Source: Phycisphaerales bacterium (GTDB taxonomy: Bacteria; Planctomycetota; Phycisphaerae; Sedimentisphaerales; Anaerobacaceae). Taken from it: DNA of 64,000 nucleotides. The stretch spans positions 5,446,234-5,510,233 of the forward strand of contig CP070675.1 in NCBI GenBank assembly GCA_020352215.1, given 5' to 3'. Within the stretch, counting starts at the first letter, position 1, and every line of letters begins with the position of its first letter. The notes under the pieces were generated by a model. It had not been told where the DNA came from. It made no database searches and saw only the letters and a program-made list of their open reading frames with translations. Below are positions 1-10,100 of the stretch, piece after piece. The translations under genes and the position numbers were made by a program.

Positions 1-2
1 CA

Positions 3-356
3 GAAGCGGAGTGGGAAGTTATGAGAACGCTGTGGGCGAGAAGCCCGCTGACGGCAAACAAAGTCGTCGAGGCACTGTCCGTGACGAGGCCATGGAAACC
101 GAAAACGATAAAGACTCTGCTGAGTCGGCTGGTCAAGAAGAAGGCCGTCGGCTTTGAGAGAAAAAGTAGGGAGTACGACTACTACCCGCTTGTCACTGAA
201 GCTCAATGCGTCGGGGCTGAGAACAGCAGCTTTCTGCGACGCGTGTACGGCGGGGCAGCAAAACCGATGCTCGCCGCCTTTATTGAGAACGAACACCTAT
301 CTCGTGACGATGTGGAAGAGCTGAGGAGAATCTTAGACAAGAAGGGCAATGCATAA
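3..356 (+). CDS. BlaI/MecI/CopY-family transcriptional repressor, 5' end cut by window
   Basis: The frame is open from base 3 and reads EAEWEVMRTLW, the conserved start of helix 1 in BlaI/MecI repressors. The ATG at 21 is therefore internal and the true start lies just outside the window. A winged-helix DNA-binding region follows (TANKVVEAL, then the recognition helix KPKTIKTLLSRLVKKKAV, then the wing GFERKSREYDYYPLV). The C-terminal helices (about residues 80-111) are the dimerisation part. Known BlaI proteins are dimeric repressors of TACA-N2-TGTA palindromes and are inactivated when a partner M56 protein is triggered. The downstream gene overlaps by 8 bases (ATGCATAA) and encodes such an M56 partner, so the two form a sensor-repressor pair. 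A matching palindrome lies in the promoter at 14764-14792. Confidence 0.9.
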   Translation, partial: EAEWEVMRTLWARSPLTANKVVEALSVTRPWKPKTIKTLLSRLVKKKAVGFERKSREYDYYPLVTEAQCVGAENSSFLRRVYGGAAKPMLAAFIENEHLSRDDVEELRRILDKKGNA

Positions 357-3225
357 GATGGAGTATGTGCTTACACGACTGTCCCTGCTGCTCGGCTGGC
401 TGCTGGATTCTACCATCCAGGTGAGTGTTTTGGTCTGTCTAATCCTGGCCTTGAAAGGTTTGCTTGGCAGAAGACTCCCTGCAAGCTGGCACTATTGCCT
501 TTGGCTGCTGTTAATCGCACACATAGTCATGCCGTGGGCGCCCCAGAGCAGAGTTAGCCTCTTCAACCTGACTCCCGAGGTGGGTCACAGAATCACTGGA
601 ACACTTGCTTACTCGGAAGAAACAGCACCGGCCCCTGCTGAGTTCGAGGAGGTTTCGGAAACAGCACCTATGACAGCGCCGGAGCGAGTAGAGGCTGTGC
701 CAGATAGACCGGAAGAATTTGAGCCAAAAGCAGACCGGGGTCGGCTGGGGACAACCGAGGTATTGGCGCTTGTATGGCTCGCGGGTGCGATCGCTCTGGC
801 CGTACGAATCATCGTGGACAATTTCGGCCTTTGCAGAGCCATCAGATCTCACCGCGCAGTAACGGACCACAACGTGCTCGATTTGTTGGAGGACTGCAGG
901 AAGCAAGTGGGTGTCAGGACACTTCTTGGCGTTGTCGTCACAAACAGGGTCAAGGGCCCGGCGATTTTCGGCTTTGTCCGACCCAGACTGCTCTTGCCCA
1001 CGGGCATGATAGAGACATTCAGCCTTGAGGACCTGAGGCACGTTTTCCTTCATGAGCTGGCGCACCTGAAGCGACACGATATTGGCGTTGGTTGGCTAAT
1101 GGCGTATTGTCAAATTCTGCATTGGTTCAATCCTCTGGTGTGGTTCGCTCTGTTTCGGATGCGAACCGACAGAGAGCTGGCTTGCGATCAACTTGCCCTG
1201 TCAAAGATGGACGCCGAAGAATCCGACGGATACGGCCGGACGATAGTCCGTCTGCTCGAAGTTTATTCACAAAGCCGCCGGCTGGTCGCCTTGGTGGGTG
1301 TGTTGGAAGACAAAGCCCAATTGAAAAGGAGAATAGCAATGATCGCAGGATTTGAGAAACACACATACAGATGGCGTCTGTGGGCGGTAATTCTGTTGGT
1401 CCTGCTCGGTTGCGCAGTGCTGACAGACGGACGTTCCGGGGGAAGAAACCTCAAGTCGCTGAATGAAGCGGTGCCTGCAGACCTGCGGAGAAGTCTTGTG
1501 CTATATTACCCGTTCGACAAAGTCACAGGCGCAAGAGCAACCGACATTTCAGGCGCAGGCCGTGACGGCGTTGTGCACGGGGCCAGAGAGGTAGCAGATG
1601 GCAGAACAAGTGGGGCCATGTCTTTCGACGGCAGAAATGACCGCGTAAGCGTACGCAGGGTCTCGCTGAGCGCGTTCAGTCTTTGTGCTTGGGTGAGACC
1701 AGGACAGACCAGAGATGACGACGCTCGCGCGCTCTTTGTCCTCGATGGTAGCAGGACCAGGTGTGCCGTGGAAATCAACAACGCGGGCAATGCCAGAATC
1801 CGCGTTGTAAGTGGCAGCTCCGTCTTCGCTTCGAACCATTTCGCACCCGGCATGTCTGGAAACAACTGGATACACGTTGCGGCAACGTATGACCGAGGAA
1901 CACTCAGGGTATACAGGAATGCGGCACTACTGGGAATAACACACACCGATATCGGCGACGTCGCAGGCATGCTACACATCGGTGGAGCGCCCAGGTATGA
2001 CGGCCGCGCATGGCACGGCCTGATCGATGAGGTGGCGGTGTTCGACAAGGCGTTATCAGACGCAGATGTACTGCGAATCTGCGGTGCCGCTGGCCCCATT
2101 ATGGGGCCGCCAAGAGCTAATACCTGGGTCTCGCAGGCAATGAACTACCTCGAAGGAGTGGCCAGAGCCACGGACAACAAGGACTGGGACTCAGTGAACA
2201 AATGGGCAAAGAATCTGCGCCAAGTCTCCCACGACCTCAGATCGGCTGTCAACCTTGACACCGTTCGAGCCGAGTTGGAACGTGATGGAGAATTAGATGC
2301 GGCCCAGCGAGAAAGGCTGGAGCAACTCGATCAGACAAAGCAAGCAATCGAGGAGCTTGTCCCAAATGAAATCGAGAGAGAAGGGCTGAACAGGGTCATA
2401 TTCAGGACCGCAGAGCTGAGCGATGAGCTCATTGCGGCCTGCGATTCCCAAAACAATGAGCTCACAAATGAAATGTGTGGTCAGCTTCGTCGGCAGTGGC
2501 AAAGGCTTGGTCAGATGCTCGGGTCCAACACGTTAGACAATTACGGCGGGCCCGGGGCGCGATTTTCGCAAGGTGGTGGCTTCATTGCGGGTTCGGCTCG
2601 AGGCGGCTTCGGTGCGACTGGCGGAGGCGGCTTTGGCGGCTCAGGGTCTGTCAGTGGCGGCTTTGGTGGCAGCGGCGGTGGATTCGTTGGCGGCGGGGGT
2701 AGCTTCAGCAGCGGCTTCCAAGGCGGCGGTGCCCCGAGGCAGTTCATGGCCAGAATGAAACTCCGGTTCTTGACCCAGCGAGCGGAATCCGGGTTTGCCC
2801 AACTGCAGATGCTGCCCAGACTTCTTCAGACAAACGATTGGAATGGGGCAAGAATGGTGTCCAGACGCCTGGACGAGGTCTTTCTGGAATTCAAATCCAT
2901 TCTGAATGTCGACGGATCCCGGGCAGGGGCAACGGGGCCACGTCCCCGGCGCGGGCCTCCACCACGCAAGCTAGAGGACATGAAGCAGATGAAGCGCGTA
3001 ATTGACGAGCTGGCTGCCAACGACGCCGGGAAGGAGAATATCCGCACGGTGGTATTCAACATGGCTCAGCTAAGCAACAAGATGGTCGACTCCATCCGTG
3101 ACAAAGACCGGAGCGGCGCGACCCAGGCCTACGAACAGCTCGGCAAGGAGTGGAAGAAGTTCGCGAGGATCTTCGGCTGCAGAGAGGACTTTGGAACGCA
3201 ACCTGCCTTCCCCGGCAGCGGATAG
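349..3225 (+). CDS. BlaR1/MecR1-like M56 membrane metallopeptidase with LamG domain and Gly-rich tail
   Basis: A 958-residue membrane protein. Hydrophobic segments lie near residues 10-40, 45-62, 138-158 and 345-362. The M56 zinc motif HELAH is at 235-239, with the downstream RELACDQ that usually supplies the third ligand. In BlaR1/MecR1 this module is the cytoplasmic-side protease that leads to loss of the BlaI repressor. The extracytoplasmic part is unlike a penicillin sensor. It starts with a LamG/concanavalin-like domain (about 382-585, from LVLYYPFDKVTG to the end AVFDKALSDADVLRI). Two copies of a helical module follow (about 600-725 and 805-950), separated by a Gly/Ser/Phe-rich stretch near 735-800. 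The helical copies share NDW-N/D start patterns and a conserved end LGxxWxxxxxxxG/F. This suggests a signal other than beta-lactams, perhaps a glycan; that ligand is a guess. It is co-transcribed with blaI (8-base overlap). Confidence 0.85.
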   Translation: MHKMEYVLTRLSLLLGWLLDSTIQVSVLVCLILALKGLLGRRLPASWHYCLWLLLIAHIVMPWAPQSRVSLFNLTPEVGHRITGTLAYSEETAPAPAEFEEVSETAPMTAPERVEAVPDRPEEFEPKADRGRLGTTEVLALVWLAGAIALAVRIIVDNFGLCRAIRSHRAVTDHNVLDLLEDCRKQVGVRTLLGVVVTNRVKGPAIFGFVRPRLLLPTGMIETFSLEDLRHVFLHELAHLKRHDIGVGWLMAYCQILHWFNPLVWFALFRMRTDRELACDQLALSKMDAEESDGYGRTIVRLLEVYSQSRRLVALVGVLEDKAQLKRRIAMIAGFEKHTYRWRLWAVILLVLLGCAVLTDGRSGGRNLKSLNEAVPADLRRSLVLYYPFDKVTGARATDISGAGRDGVVHGAREVADGRTSGAMSFDGRNDRVSVRRVSLSAFSLCAWVRPGQTRDDDARALFVLDGSRTRCAVEINNAGNARIRVVSGSSVFASNHFAPGMSGNNWIHVAATYDRGTLRVYRNAALLGITHTDIGDVAGMLHIGGAPRYDGRAWHGLIDEVAVFDKALSDADVLRICGAAGPIMGPPRANTWVSQAMNYLEGVARATDNKDWDSVNKWAKNLRQVSHDLRSAVNLDTVRAELERDGELDAAQRERLEQLDQTKQAIEELVPNEIEREGLNRVIFRTAELSDELIAACDSQNNELTNEMCGQLRRQWQRLGQMLGSNTLDNYGGPGARFSQGGGFIAGSARGGFGATGGGGFGGSGSVSGGFGGSGGGFVGGGGSFSSGFQGGGAPRQFMARMKLRFLTQRAESGFAQLQMLPRLLQTNDWNGARMVSRRLDEVFLEFKSILNVDGSRAGATGPRPRRGPPPRKLEDMKQMKRVIDELAANDAGKENIRTVVFNMAQLSNKMVDSIRDKDRSGATQAYEQLGKEWKKFARIFGCREDFGTQPAFPGSG

Positions 3226-3235
3226 CAGACGCAGC

Positions 3236-4105
3236 TCAATGTGAGAGCGCATACATGATGATATTGATCCCCATCTGAATCGCTTTCTCGTAGTTCTCTC
3301 TACCGAATTCAAAACCCAAGCTGTCACACCAGCCGCAGTGAATATCGGTAGAGCTCAAGAAAACTGCGAGCCGGTCCCCCACAGAGACTCCCCTGGCCCC
3401 GTGATTCTGACCGTGCATATACGGCAGCCCGCGGACGTTCATGGGATTCCTGTGCTGCAAACTCGGCAGACCTGTGTCACCAAGATCGTAGACATTGTGA
3501 AACACTTCGTGCTCCAGCGGTATTCGTCTCACGGCTCCACGTCCGAACAGTTCCTCCAGCAGTTTGTAAGCACTCTGATAGAAGAAATCGCCGCCGGAGC
3601 CGACAACACAATCGTCCATCAGCAGGAATCCACCTCGCAGGACGTACTCTCGCAGGTTGTGCTTCTGGTTCTGGCTAAACTCGAAACCATTCTCCTCCGT
3701 CATGAATAGGAAGGGGTACTTCGTGAGTTCCTTCAGCTTATCCAAGGTGACCACTGCGTTTAGCTGACCCGGCTCTGCATAATTTGGCTGCCAGTTGTTC
3801 GTCCCCTTGACTGGTTTGACCTTGCATCGGACTACCGAGCTAAACTCTGTCAACAGATTCGCGTCCCCACCGGGTCTGACATTCCACACATCAGGTCCGC
3901 TGCCTCTGCCTTTGAATCGCTGTCCGGCGAACTGGACCCTCGGCAGGATGAAGTCATAACGGTCGATGTCCTCTTGATGTTGGGTCTGGACCGCCGCTGC
4001 AACACCTGCCGCGTAGGGGCAAGAAGACAGGGCAGCCCCGGCAACTACTTTGCCCGTCGTGCTCAGAAATCGCCGCCGGTTCATACTTTCATTCTTCTGA
4101 CTCAC
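3236..4105 (-). CDS. Tat-exported DUF4159 protein
   Basis: 289 residues. The N-terminus has a twin-arginine signal (NRRRFLSTTGKVVAGAALSS), so it is probably exported folded. A second possible start (MNRRRFL, 4084) sits just before the twin arginine. The body matches DUF4159: a YPFLFMT strand, then a NLREYVLRGGFLLMDDC core around residues 150-170 and a C-terminal GINIIMYAL. This family has a flavodoxin-like or class I amidotransferase-like fold with no assigned reaction. It regularly ends MoxR/DUF58/VWA operons in Planctomycetota and Bacteroidota. It overlaps the gene upstream by 17 bases, so it is the last gene of the seven-gene operon. It converges on the M56 gene with an 11-base gap. Confidence 0.8.
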   Translation of the reverse strand: MSQKNESMNRRRFLSTTGKVVAGAALSSCPYAAGVAAAVQTQHQEDIDRYDFILPRVQFAGQRFKGRGSGPDVWNVRPGGDANLLTEFSSVVRCKVKPVKGTNNWQPNYAEPGQLNAVVTLDKLKELTKYPFLFMTEENGFEFSQNQKHNLREYVLRGGFLLMDDCVVGSGGDFFYQSAYKLLEELFGRGAVRRIPLEHEVFHNVYDLGDTGLPSLQHRNPMNVRGLPYMHGQNHGARGVSVGDRLAVFLSSTDIHCGWCDSLGFEFGRENYEKAIQMGINIIMYALSH

Positions 4106-4946
4106 GGACGACCTCCTTCAGCCTCTGGGTAGAGAGGAAGAATTGTGACGCTATCATGCCGTCTTCGCCGCTCTGCTTCCATTTCCACGGCCGCGGGCTC
4201 GCCGTCCCATCTCCGTTATCTTCCAGCACCGGGGTCTCGGTTGTGAGCAGATGTCGCTGACGATACCAATCATCCAACTGTTGCGACGTGCGAGTGAACG
4301 CCTCCAGCAGTGACACTCTCCTATCACCATCTGCGTCACTTTCACTATCGGTAAGCGAGCCGACAAAATACTCACCGAATCTTGTGCTGTAATGCTGCTC
4401 ACCAGTGCAAGCACCTAAAACAATCCGTCCCCTACCCGCGATGTCCTTGATGGCGAGGCCGGCACCCGGACAATCCAGCACGACCAAGATAGAGGGTGCC
4501 TTGATCGGGTTCAGCCAGTCGGCCAACTGCAGGTGGGTAATGTCTTTGCCGGGCAAGTTAAGACGCAGCTTCTTGGCTACGACATTGGCTTGGCCCGCAT
4601 AGTAAAGGATAAACCTGTCTTCGGGCTTGATTTGCCGGGCCAGCGATTGAATCGTTTTTCGCAAGCTTTCGGCGGAGGAGGACTGCGAGTCGGTGCGAGC
4701 CGATGAGTGTTTGTCCGTCACCAGGAACAGCCGCTTTGGCTCAACCCTGCAGTGATTCAGGAAATAGTCGCGTAGCGTTGAGACGACCCTCTCCTTGGCC
4801 ATCCGTTCCGAAGGTTCCCTGATTATTCCGCTGACAATCAGAACATACGTCTCACCGCCCTGCTCATCACCCCCCGCTTGGGTAATCCCGGCTGAGACCG
4901 CACAGATCAAGAGAACCATGACAGCCACTCTATTCATATTGGCCAT
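4089..4946 (-). CDS. Exported caspase/C13-fold protein with altered catalytic dyad
   Basis: The start at 4946 is preferred over 4967 because GAGGA lies 6 bases upstream. That start gives a signal peptide (MNRVAVMVLLICAVSAG, cleavage near residue 24). The body has the caspase/legumain-like order: a YVLIVSG strand with KERVVSTLRDYFL helix, FILYYAGQA at 113-120, VVLDCPGAG near 155-163, and a later ACTGEQHYSTRFGEYFVGSL. In active members the YYAG motif is followed by the catalytic His (YAGHG) and the second motif carries the Cys. Here Q119 replaces the His while C159 remains. The protein is therefore probably non-proteolytic, for example a scaffold or binding protein. It sits between the VWA and DUF4159 genes of the MoxR operon. 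Confidence 0.65.
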   Translation of the reverse strand: MANMNRVAVMVLLICAVSAGITQAGGDEQGGETYVLIVSGIIREPSERMAKERVVSTLRDYFLNHCRVEPKRLFLVTDKHSSARTDSQSSSAESLRKTIQSLARQIKPEDRFILYYAGQANVVAKKLRLNLPGKDITHLQLADWLNPIKAPSILVVLDCPGAGLAIKDIAGRGRIVLGACTGEQHYSTRFGEYFVGSLTDSESDADGDRRVSLLEAFTRTSQQLDDWYRQRHLLTTETPVLEDNGDGTASPRPWKWKQSGEDGMIASQFFLSTQRLKEVVRESEE

Positions 4947-4953
4947 TCCATCC

Positions 4954-7179
4954 TCAAACAAGTCCAATCGCCCGCCGCAAGAACCAGCCCGTGCTAAGAA
5001 GCAGGCACAGGATCAGAAGTAGAGGCCAGTTGGGCCAGACGCTACTCATGCGGGTCGTAGTGCCTAAGCTCCGCCGGGCCTCAAATAGCTTCGCCACATC
5101 TTCGTCAATATCGTCCGCATGGAAGTATCTGCCGTTGAGCCTCTTGGCAAAGGCCCGCAGAAACTCCTCATTGAGCTCGATATTTGTCATCTCACCTACA
5201 GCGGGCGGCAAATTTGCGGCAATCGTCTTTTCGCCAAGAAACATACCATTTGTCTCTGCCTGAGCGGCGGCTACGATGGTCTGGTTCCCAACATCCTCGA
5301 TTTCTGCAACGTAACGCCCACGATCGGCGGGTCGCATGCTCAGCACTTGCCCTGCGACTCTGAGCAATACGTTCGCGCCGGCAACGGGGGCAAACGACTC
5401 GTCGCACACGTATGCGTTGAACTTCACCTTGTTGGTTCGATCGTTTGCGCGTTCGGCAAACAATTCCACCCCGGCCTCAAGACTCGACGTTCGGCCCAAA
5501 TAGGCCGTCAGCCCCGACATGACCTTATACAGTAGGCCGCCTTCGAGATCTTCTCGGTACCACTGGAACAACCGCGAAGCATTCAGCAAGCAGACCCTGC
5601 CTCGGCCGACTCGATGAACGGAAATAATCGGCGCATCGTCAACGACGGCCAGCGTCGCAGATGCAGGCTTTGTGTCGGCAATTTGATAAAATGCCAACGT
5701 CGGCTCACCGTGATCCTCCAAATCGGCTACACTTGCCACCGCCGCATCGGTTCCCTCCGGCGTAAGCTCAAGTCTTCCGACGCCGCGTGAACGCAGGCCG
5801 GGCTCATCCGATGCGAAGATTACAGGTATGAGCGACCTGATCGCTGCATTCTGCCAGCCGGCAGGGCCGTAGGTATCTCTGCCCGGAAGCAGGATCAGCC
5901 CGCCACCTCTGTCGACCACAAAGCTGTACAGCCCGTCGATTTGCGAGTCCCGCAACCCGTCGAGATCACACGGACCAAGAACCAGCACATCGTACTTGTA
6001 GAATCCTGCTCGATCTTCAGGCAACCTCACGTAGCCTGACGTATTCGCCGCCCTCGCCGACAGTCCAGGTATCTTGATCACATCCAGGCCCAGATCCAGA
6101 TCGATCTTACTGTCCCGGGCCAAGGCTTGCCGAACCTTGCCGATATCCAAGTTGGCCGTCTGACTATAGAAGAGGACCTTTACCCTCTCCTCTTGCACGA
6201 CCTCGACCATGGCACTGCGCTGGTTGTTCGCCAGATCCACTTCCTGCGCTACGGCCTCCACACGGGCCGAAAGTGTATGGATGCCGAGCCTGTCGGCGCT
6301 GACCGTGAACTCGACCGCCATTTCCTCAACCGCAGGATTCGAAATCTGTCGGTCCCGGGTCCTCTCTGCAATCGGTTCCGGCGATAACCGTTTCGAGTCT
6401 ACTGCCGCTCCATCTTTGAGCAATTCGACTGTCACCGGCTGATCGTTGACGTGCGTGGCGACAAGCGCGACTTGCACGCTGTAGGTCGTATCAATCATTA
6501 CCCGCGAGGGGGCCGTCATGGATTTCACCGCCACGTCACTTTGCGGACTCCGCGAGCCAACGCCAATCACGACAATCTGCAGATCGTTGCTGTGAAGCGG
6601 CAGATACGAGTTAACGTTCTTATCCGCAGCCTGACCGTCTGTAAAAATCACGGCACCGGCAACCTTGCCACCCGCACTCGACGCGTCTTCTTGTGAATCG
6701 CCTTGCGCCAGGTCATATCTGCCCAGCAGGTCGCGGACACTATGCATGTCCGTTCCGGAACCCCAGCGCCTCAGGAAACCCAATGAGCCGCTGTGATAAG
6801 TCCGCCGGTCGAATCCGAAGATTCTGTATTCGGGGCCCTCCGGGTCGGACGGCCGGAGTTCTTCTCTGAACACTTGAAGCGCCGCGTCCAGCCGAGTCGC
6901 CGCCCGTGTCTCAATTGTTGACATGCTTTCACTGGTGTCGAACAAGGCCAGTACAGGACGCCGGGAGAACATTTCTATATCTTTTGATCGCGATGGATTC
7001 CACAGTATGACCAGCAACAAGACGATTGGGACGTACTGCAGCACAGCGAGCGGCACCCGGTACCGTTTCAGTTTTGCCTTCCGAAATTCGCCCGACCGAA
7101 AGACAAAGAGTACTGCTGCAGTGGATGCAGCTAACAGCGAGATTACGATCAGATGTCCCGGATAGTTGGCAAATATCAT
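4954..7179 (-). CDS. Membrane VWA-domain protein of the MoxR operon
   Basis: 741 residues. Two N-terminal membrane segments (about 8-27 and 42-60) are followed by a von Willebrand A domain with a clear MIDAS motif, DTSES at 81-85, and a glycine-rich VIFTDG strand. A long Ig-like and beta-sandwich region and a GATase-like segment follow (LVLGPCDLDGL, GGGLILLPG). A final membrane helix lies near 712-735. This is the usual 'glutamine amidotransferase-like/VWA' partner of DUF4175 in MoxR operons. It shares 4 bases (ATGA) with the DUF4175 gene upstream. Its role is probably in assembling or inserting metal-dependent complexes at the membrane; the exact client is unknown. Confidence 0.8.
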   Translation of the reverse strand: MIFANYPGHLIVISLLAASTAAVLFVFRSGEFRKAKLKRYRVPLAVLQYVPIVLLLVILWNPSRSKDIEMFSRRPVLALFDTSESMSTIETRAATRLDAALQVFREELRPSDPEGPEYRIFGFDRRTYHSGSLGFLRRWGSGTDMHSVRDLLGRYDLAQGDSQEDASSAGGKVAGAVIFTDGQAADKNVNSYLPLHSNDLQIVVIGVGSRSPQSDVAVKSMTAPSRVMIDTTYSVQVALVATHVNDQPVTVELLKDGAAVDSKRLSPEPIAERTRDRQISNPAVEEMAVEFTVSADRLGIHTLSARVEAVAQEVDLANNQRSAMVEVVQEERVKVLFYSQTANLDIGKVRQALARDSKIDLDLGLDVIKIPGLSARAANTSGYVRLPEDRAGFYKYDVLVLGPCDLDGLRDSQIDGLYSFVVDRGGGLILLPGRDTYGPAGWQNAAIRSLIPVIFASDEPGLRSRGVGRLELTPEGTDAAVASVADLEDHGEPTLAFYQIADTKPASATLAVVDDAPIISVHRVGRGRVCLLNASRLFQWYREDLEGGLLYKVMSGLTAYLGRTSSLEAGVELFAERANDRTNKVKFNAYVCDESFAPVAGANVLLRVAGQVLSMRPADRGRYVAEIEDVGNQTIVAAAQAETNGMFLGEKTIAANLPPAVGEMTNIELNEEFLRAFAKRLNGRYFHADDIDEDVAKLFEARRSLGTTTRMSSVWPNWPLLLILCLLLSTGWFLRRAIGLV

Positions 7180-10100
7180 TTCTCTGTCCGTTGTGGGCTG
7201 AACTTGGCGGCATTTTCAAAAAACTCGTTCTGCAATTCGTAGAACTCCGCGTCAGCCGGTTCGTCTTCGATCAACCGCCCGTGACGTTTCTTGGCATTTA
7301 TCACGATTGACCAGAATTGCCGGGCCGTTTCCCTCGCCGCATCGGCGGCGGCCGAATGCCTGTCCTTTGTGAAAACGTGAGCGGCACCCGAAGATGTCCC
7401 GCCCTTGCTTTTGTCTACAGTCGACCATTGCGGCCCCAACATGCTTTCGAGCAGGCGCTTTGCGGCCTGGAGCCGGGCTGCCATCTGCTGGCGTTCCACC
7501 GGCGTGACAGACTCATCGAGAGCGTCCGCGTCGGCTGCCAATTGTTCCGCCATCTCCTGGGCCTTCTTCGCCATCTCTGCCGTCGGGCTAAGCGTTAGCT
7601 CGCCGCCAAGCGCCTTCTCCGCAAGGTCCAACTCCTCTCTGGCCGAGTCCATCAACTCCACGGCATTGGCGACCCCACCCTGCTTCACATCCGCTCGATA
7701 ACGGGCCTCGCTAAGTATGGCTCGCGCTTCGTCCATCTTGGAGATGGCTTGACCGAGGCGCTTCTGAGCTTCGTCCCGCCCCGAAGTCCCCTCGCCTTGC
7801 GAACTCGCCGGTAACTGCTCCAAGGCGTGCTTCAATTGCGACGTCCTTTCTTGCAGTGCCCCCTGTTTAGCCTGGAGCATCTTCAGTATCGCCCCGGCGC
7901 CAGCCACGCTTTGCTCACTCGTGCTTTGGCCCGGCAAGCTGACCGGGCGCACCGGTTGTACCCCGTCACCACCTGTGCCCCGCCCTCCGGGCGCAGCAGC
8001 ACCCTTCCCGGCGCCTTGACCCTGGGAAGCACTCCGACTCGGCGAACCTGTCTGACCCCGGGACAAACTCCGGCCTTCGGATGAAATCTGGCCCCGGGCG
8101 GGACTCTGACCCTGGGCGGGACTCTGACCTTGGGAGCCAGCGTAGCTTTGCGCGGCACTCTTGCTCGGCGACCCGCTTTGATCCCGGGCGGCGCCTCGAC
8201 CTTGGTCGGCTTGCCGGGGCCGCGAATCGCCCTCGCCATCACTTCCACTGCCCTTCGCCGGCGTATCCTCGCGAGACTGGGCCGCAACGCTTCCGGCCTG
8301 ACGCTCGCTGCCGGACTTGGCCCGGCCTTGCTCCTGCGACTCATTTGACGCCGAAAGCGCATCTCGGCTCTTCCGGCCAGATCCTTCTTGCTTGTCCTGC
8401 TGTTCAAGGAAATTCACAAGGTCGATCTTCAAGCTCTTCTGCTCCTGCGTTAGCTTGTCCAGCTTCTGCTGAAGATTCCTCACTTCGCTCTCGATCCGCT
8501 CTTTCTCATACCCGGACATCTCCGGCCTTTGTTCGAGCTTGACGCTGTCGGGCTTTGGCGCCTGTTGGCCGGTGCCGCTCGGAGGAGGCGACCATTCTTT
8601 CTCCAGCTCGATCACAAACTTGCGCAGGATCTGGTAGGCATTCCTCTCCGGCCGTATTGCAGAAGGGGCATCATGATTGCCAAGATATTCGCTCGCCTGC
8701 TCGTAGTGCGCCAGCACTTGATTGAGCACGGCTTTTTCACTATCGCCAAATCCATATTCCGAGTCGTCGCGAATAACCGCCAAGTGGTGCGCGCAGTACC
8801 GAACATCGTTGTTGATAAACTCCAGTCGCGAGCGATCCTGTTGTGTCACGCGCGCCCTGTTGGCTATGGCCCAGGTCTTCTTCAGAGCCGCCCTGGTATA
8901 TTCCAGGATATTGAGCAGGTTTTCGATTGCAGCTCCGCCGGAATTGCCGCTGCCGCCTCCGGCCTTCGGGTGCCAATACTGCCTGTAGGGCCCGATCTCA
9001 ATGAAGTACACATCGGTGCTGGCGGTCCTCGGCCCCGGACCCAAGCCCGTGTCAACGTCCGTCGCCCTGGCGTAGAACAAGATGCTGTCGCCAACATTCA
9101 GATCGTACCGCTCCAATTCAAGCGTGCGTGTAAGCTGCTCGCTCTTGGCACCGTCGGCCACCCGCATCTCCGTTTTCTCCGGTGCTCGCCCGGGAATTTC
9201 GACAAACATTTCCGCAGTTTCCAGGCCAAAATCATCGGTCACCTCGAACGTGATCGGCACGCTCGCGACATCCGTAGCGAGATAGTCGCCGTCCGGCGAC
9301 AGCAGCTTGAACTTCGGCAGCTCGTCGGTCTTGACGGTCACCTGTAGATCAGGCAGCTCATTGCTCGGCAGCCCTTGCTCACCAACGAGGTCAAATTCTA
9401 TTGCCCCCTCGTTGGCCGCAGCGAAACTGAAGGTGAACTGATCTGCGCCGTCGAGCTGTTTGGTTACGCGCTGTCCATCCGGCAGGGTAATCGTAGCCTC
9501 TCTCAGACGTTCGCTCGCGCGTACGCTCAGAGTGACTTCGCTGCCGCGCACGACCTCCAGGCTCTGGTTCTCGATCTGTTCTGTGTAAGGTTCGAGCCCC
9601 CGCGTTTCTCGCGAAGTCTTGGGCGGTGAGACAGTGGCTTCAACACCCTGGATATCTGGCGCGTGACATATGCTCAGCTTATGCCAGTCGGTAGAGCCCG
9701 AAGCTGTCTCAAATCTGTATTTGTACTGTCCGGTATCAGGAAAGGATCTGGACCGTTCGAGCTTGGAGTTACCCTGCCCATCAGAGCTCGGGTCTATTTG
9801 CATCTCCTGGCGTGCCGAGCTCGCAGCGGCGGTCGCGGCAGAGACAGCTTCAGCGGGCACAATCACCAGCCTTGCCGATTCAGTAGCGCTTCCCTCAATC
9901 TCAGCCGCGAAGGTCACTGTGGACCCCGGTTCTGCAACGATGTCTTTCGTGATCGATTTGACGCCCGTCGCCTTCACCTTCACCGGTTCTACCACTGCCA
10001 AGGGACGCACAAGCCTGGCAAAATATGACGCAAAGTAGACGTAGTTATCGCGGACGAAGTAGCCGGCCGTGGCGCCACCGGCGAGTATGATCGCAGCGAA

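Noticed and set aside
8529-9347. Long plus-strand ORF opposite the DUF4175 gene
   Set aside because: Shadow frame of the minus-strand gene; no family resemblance.
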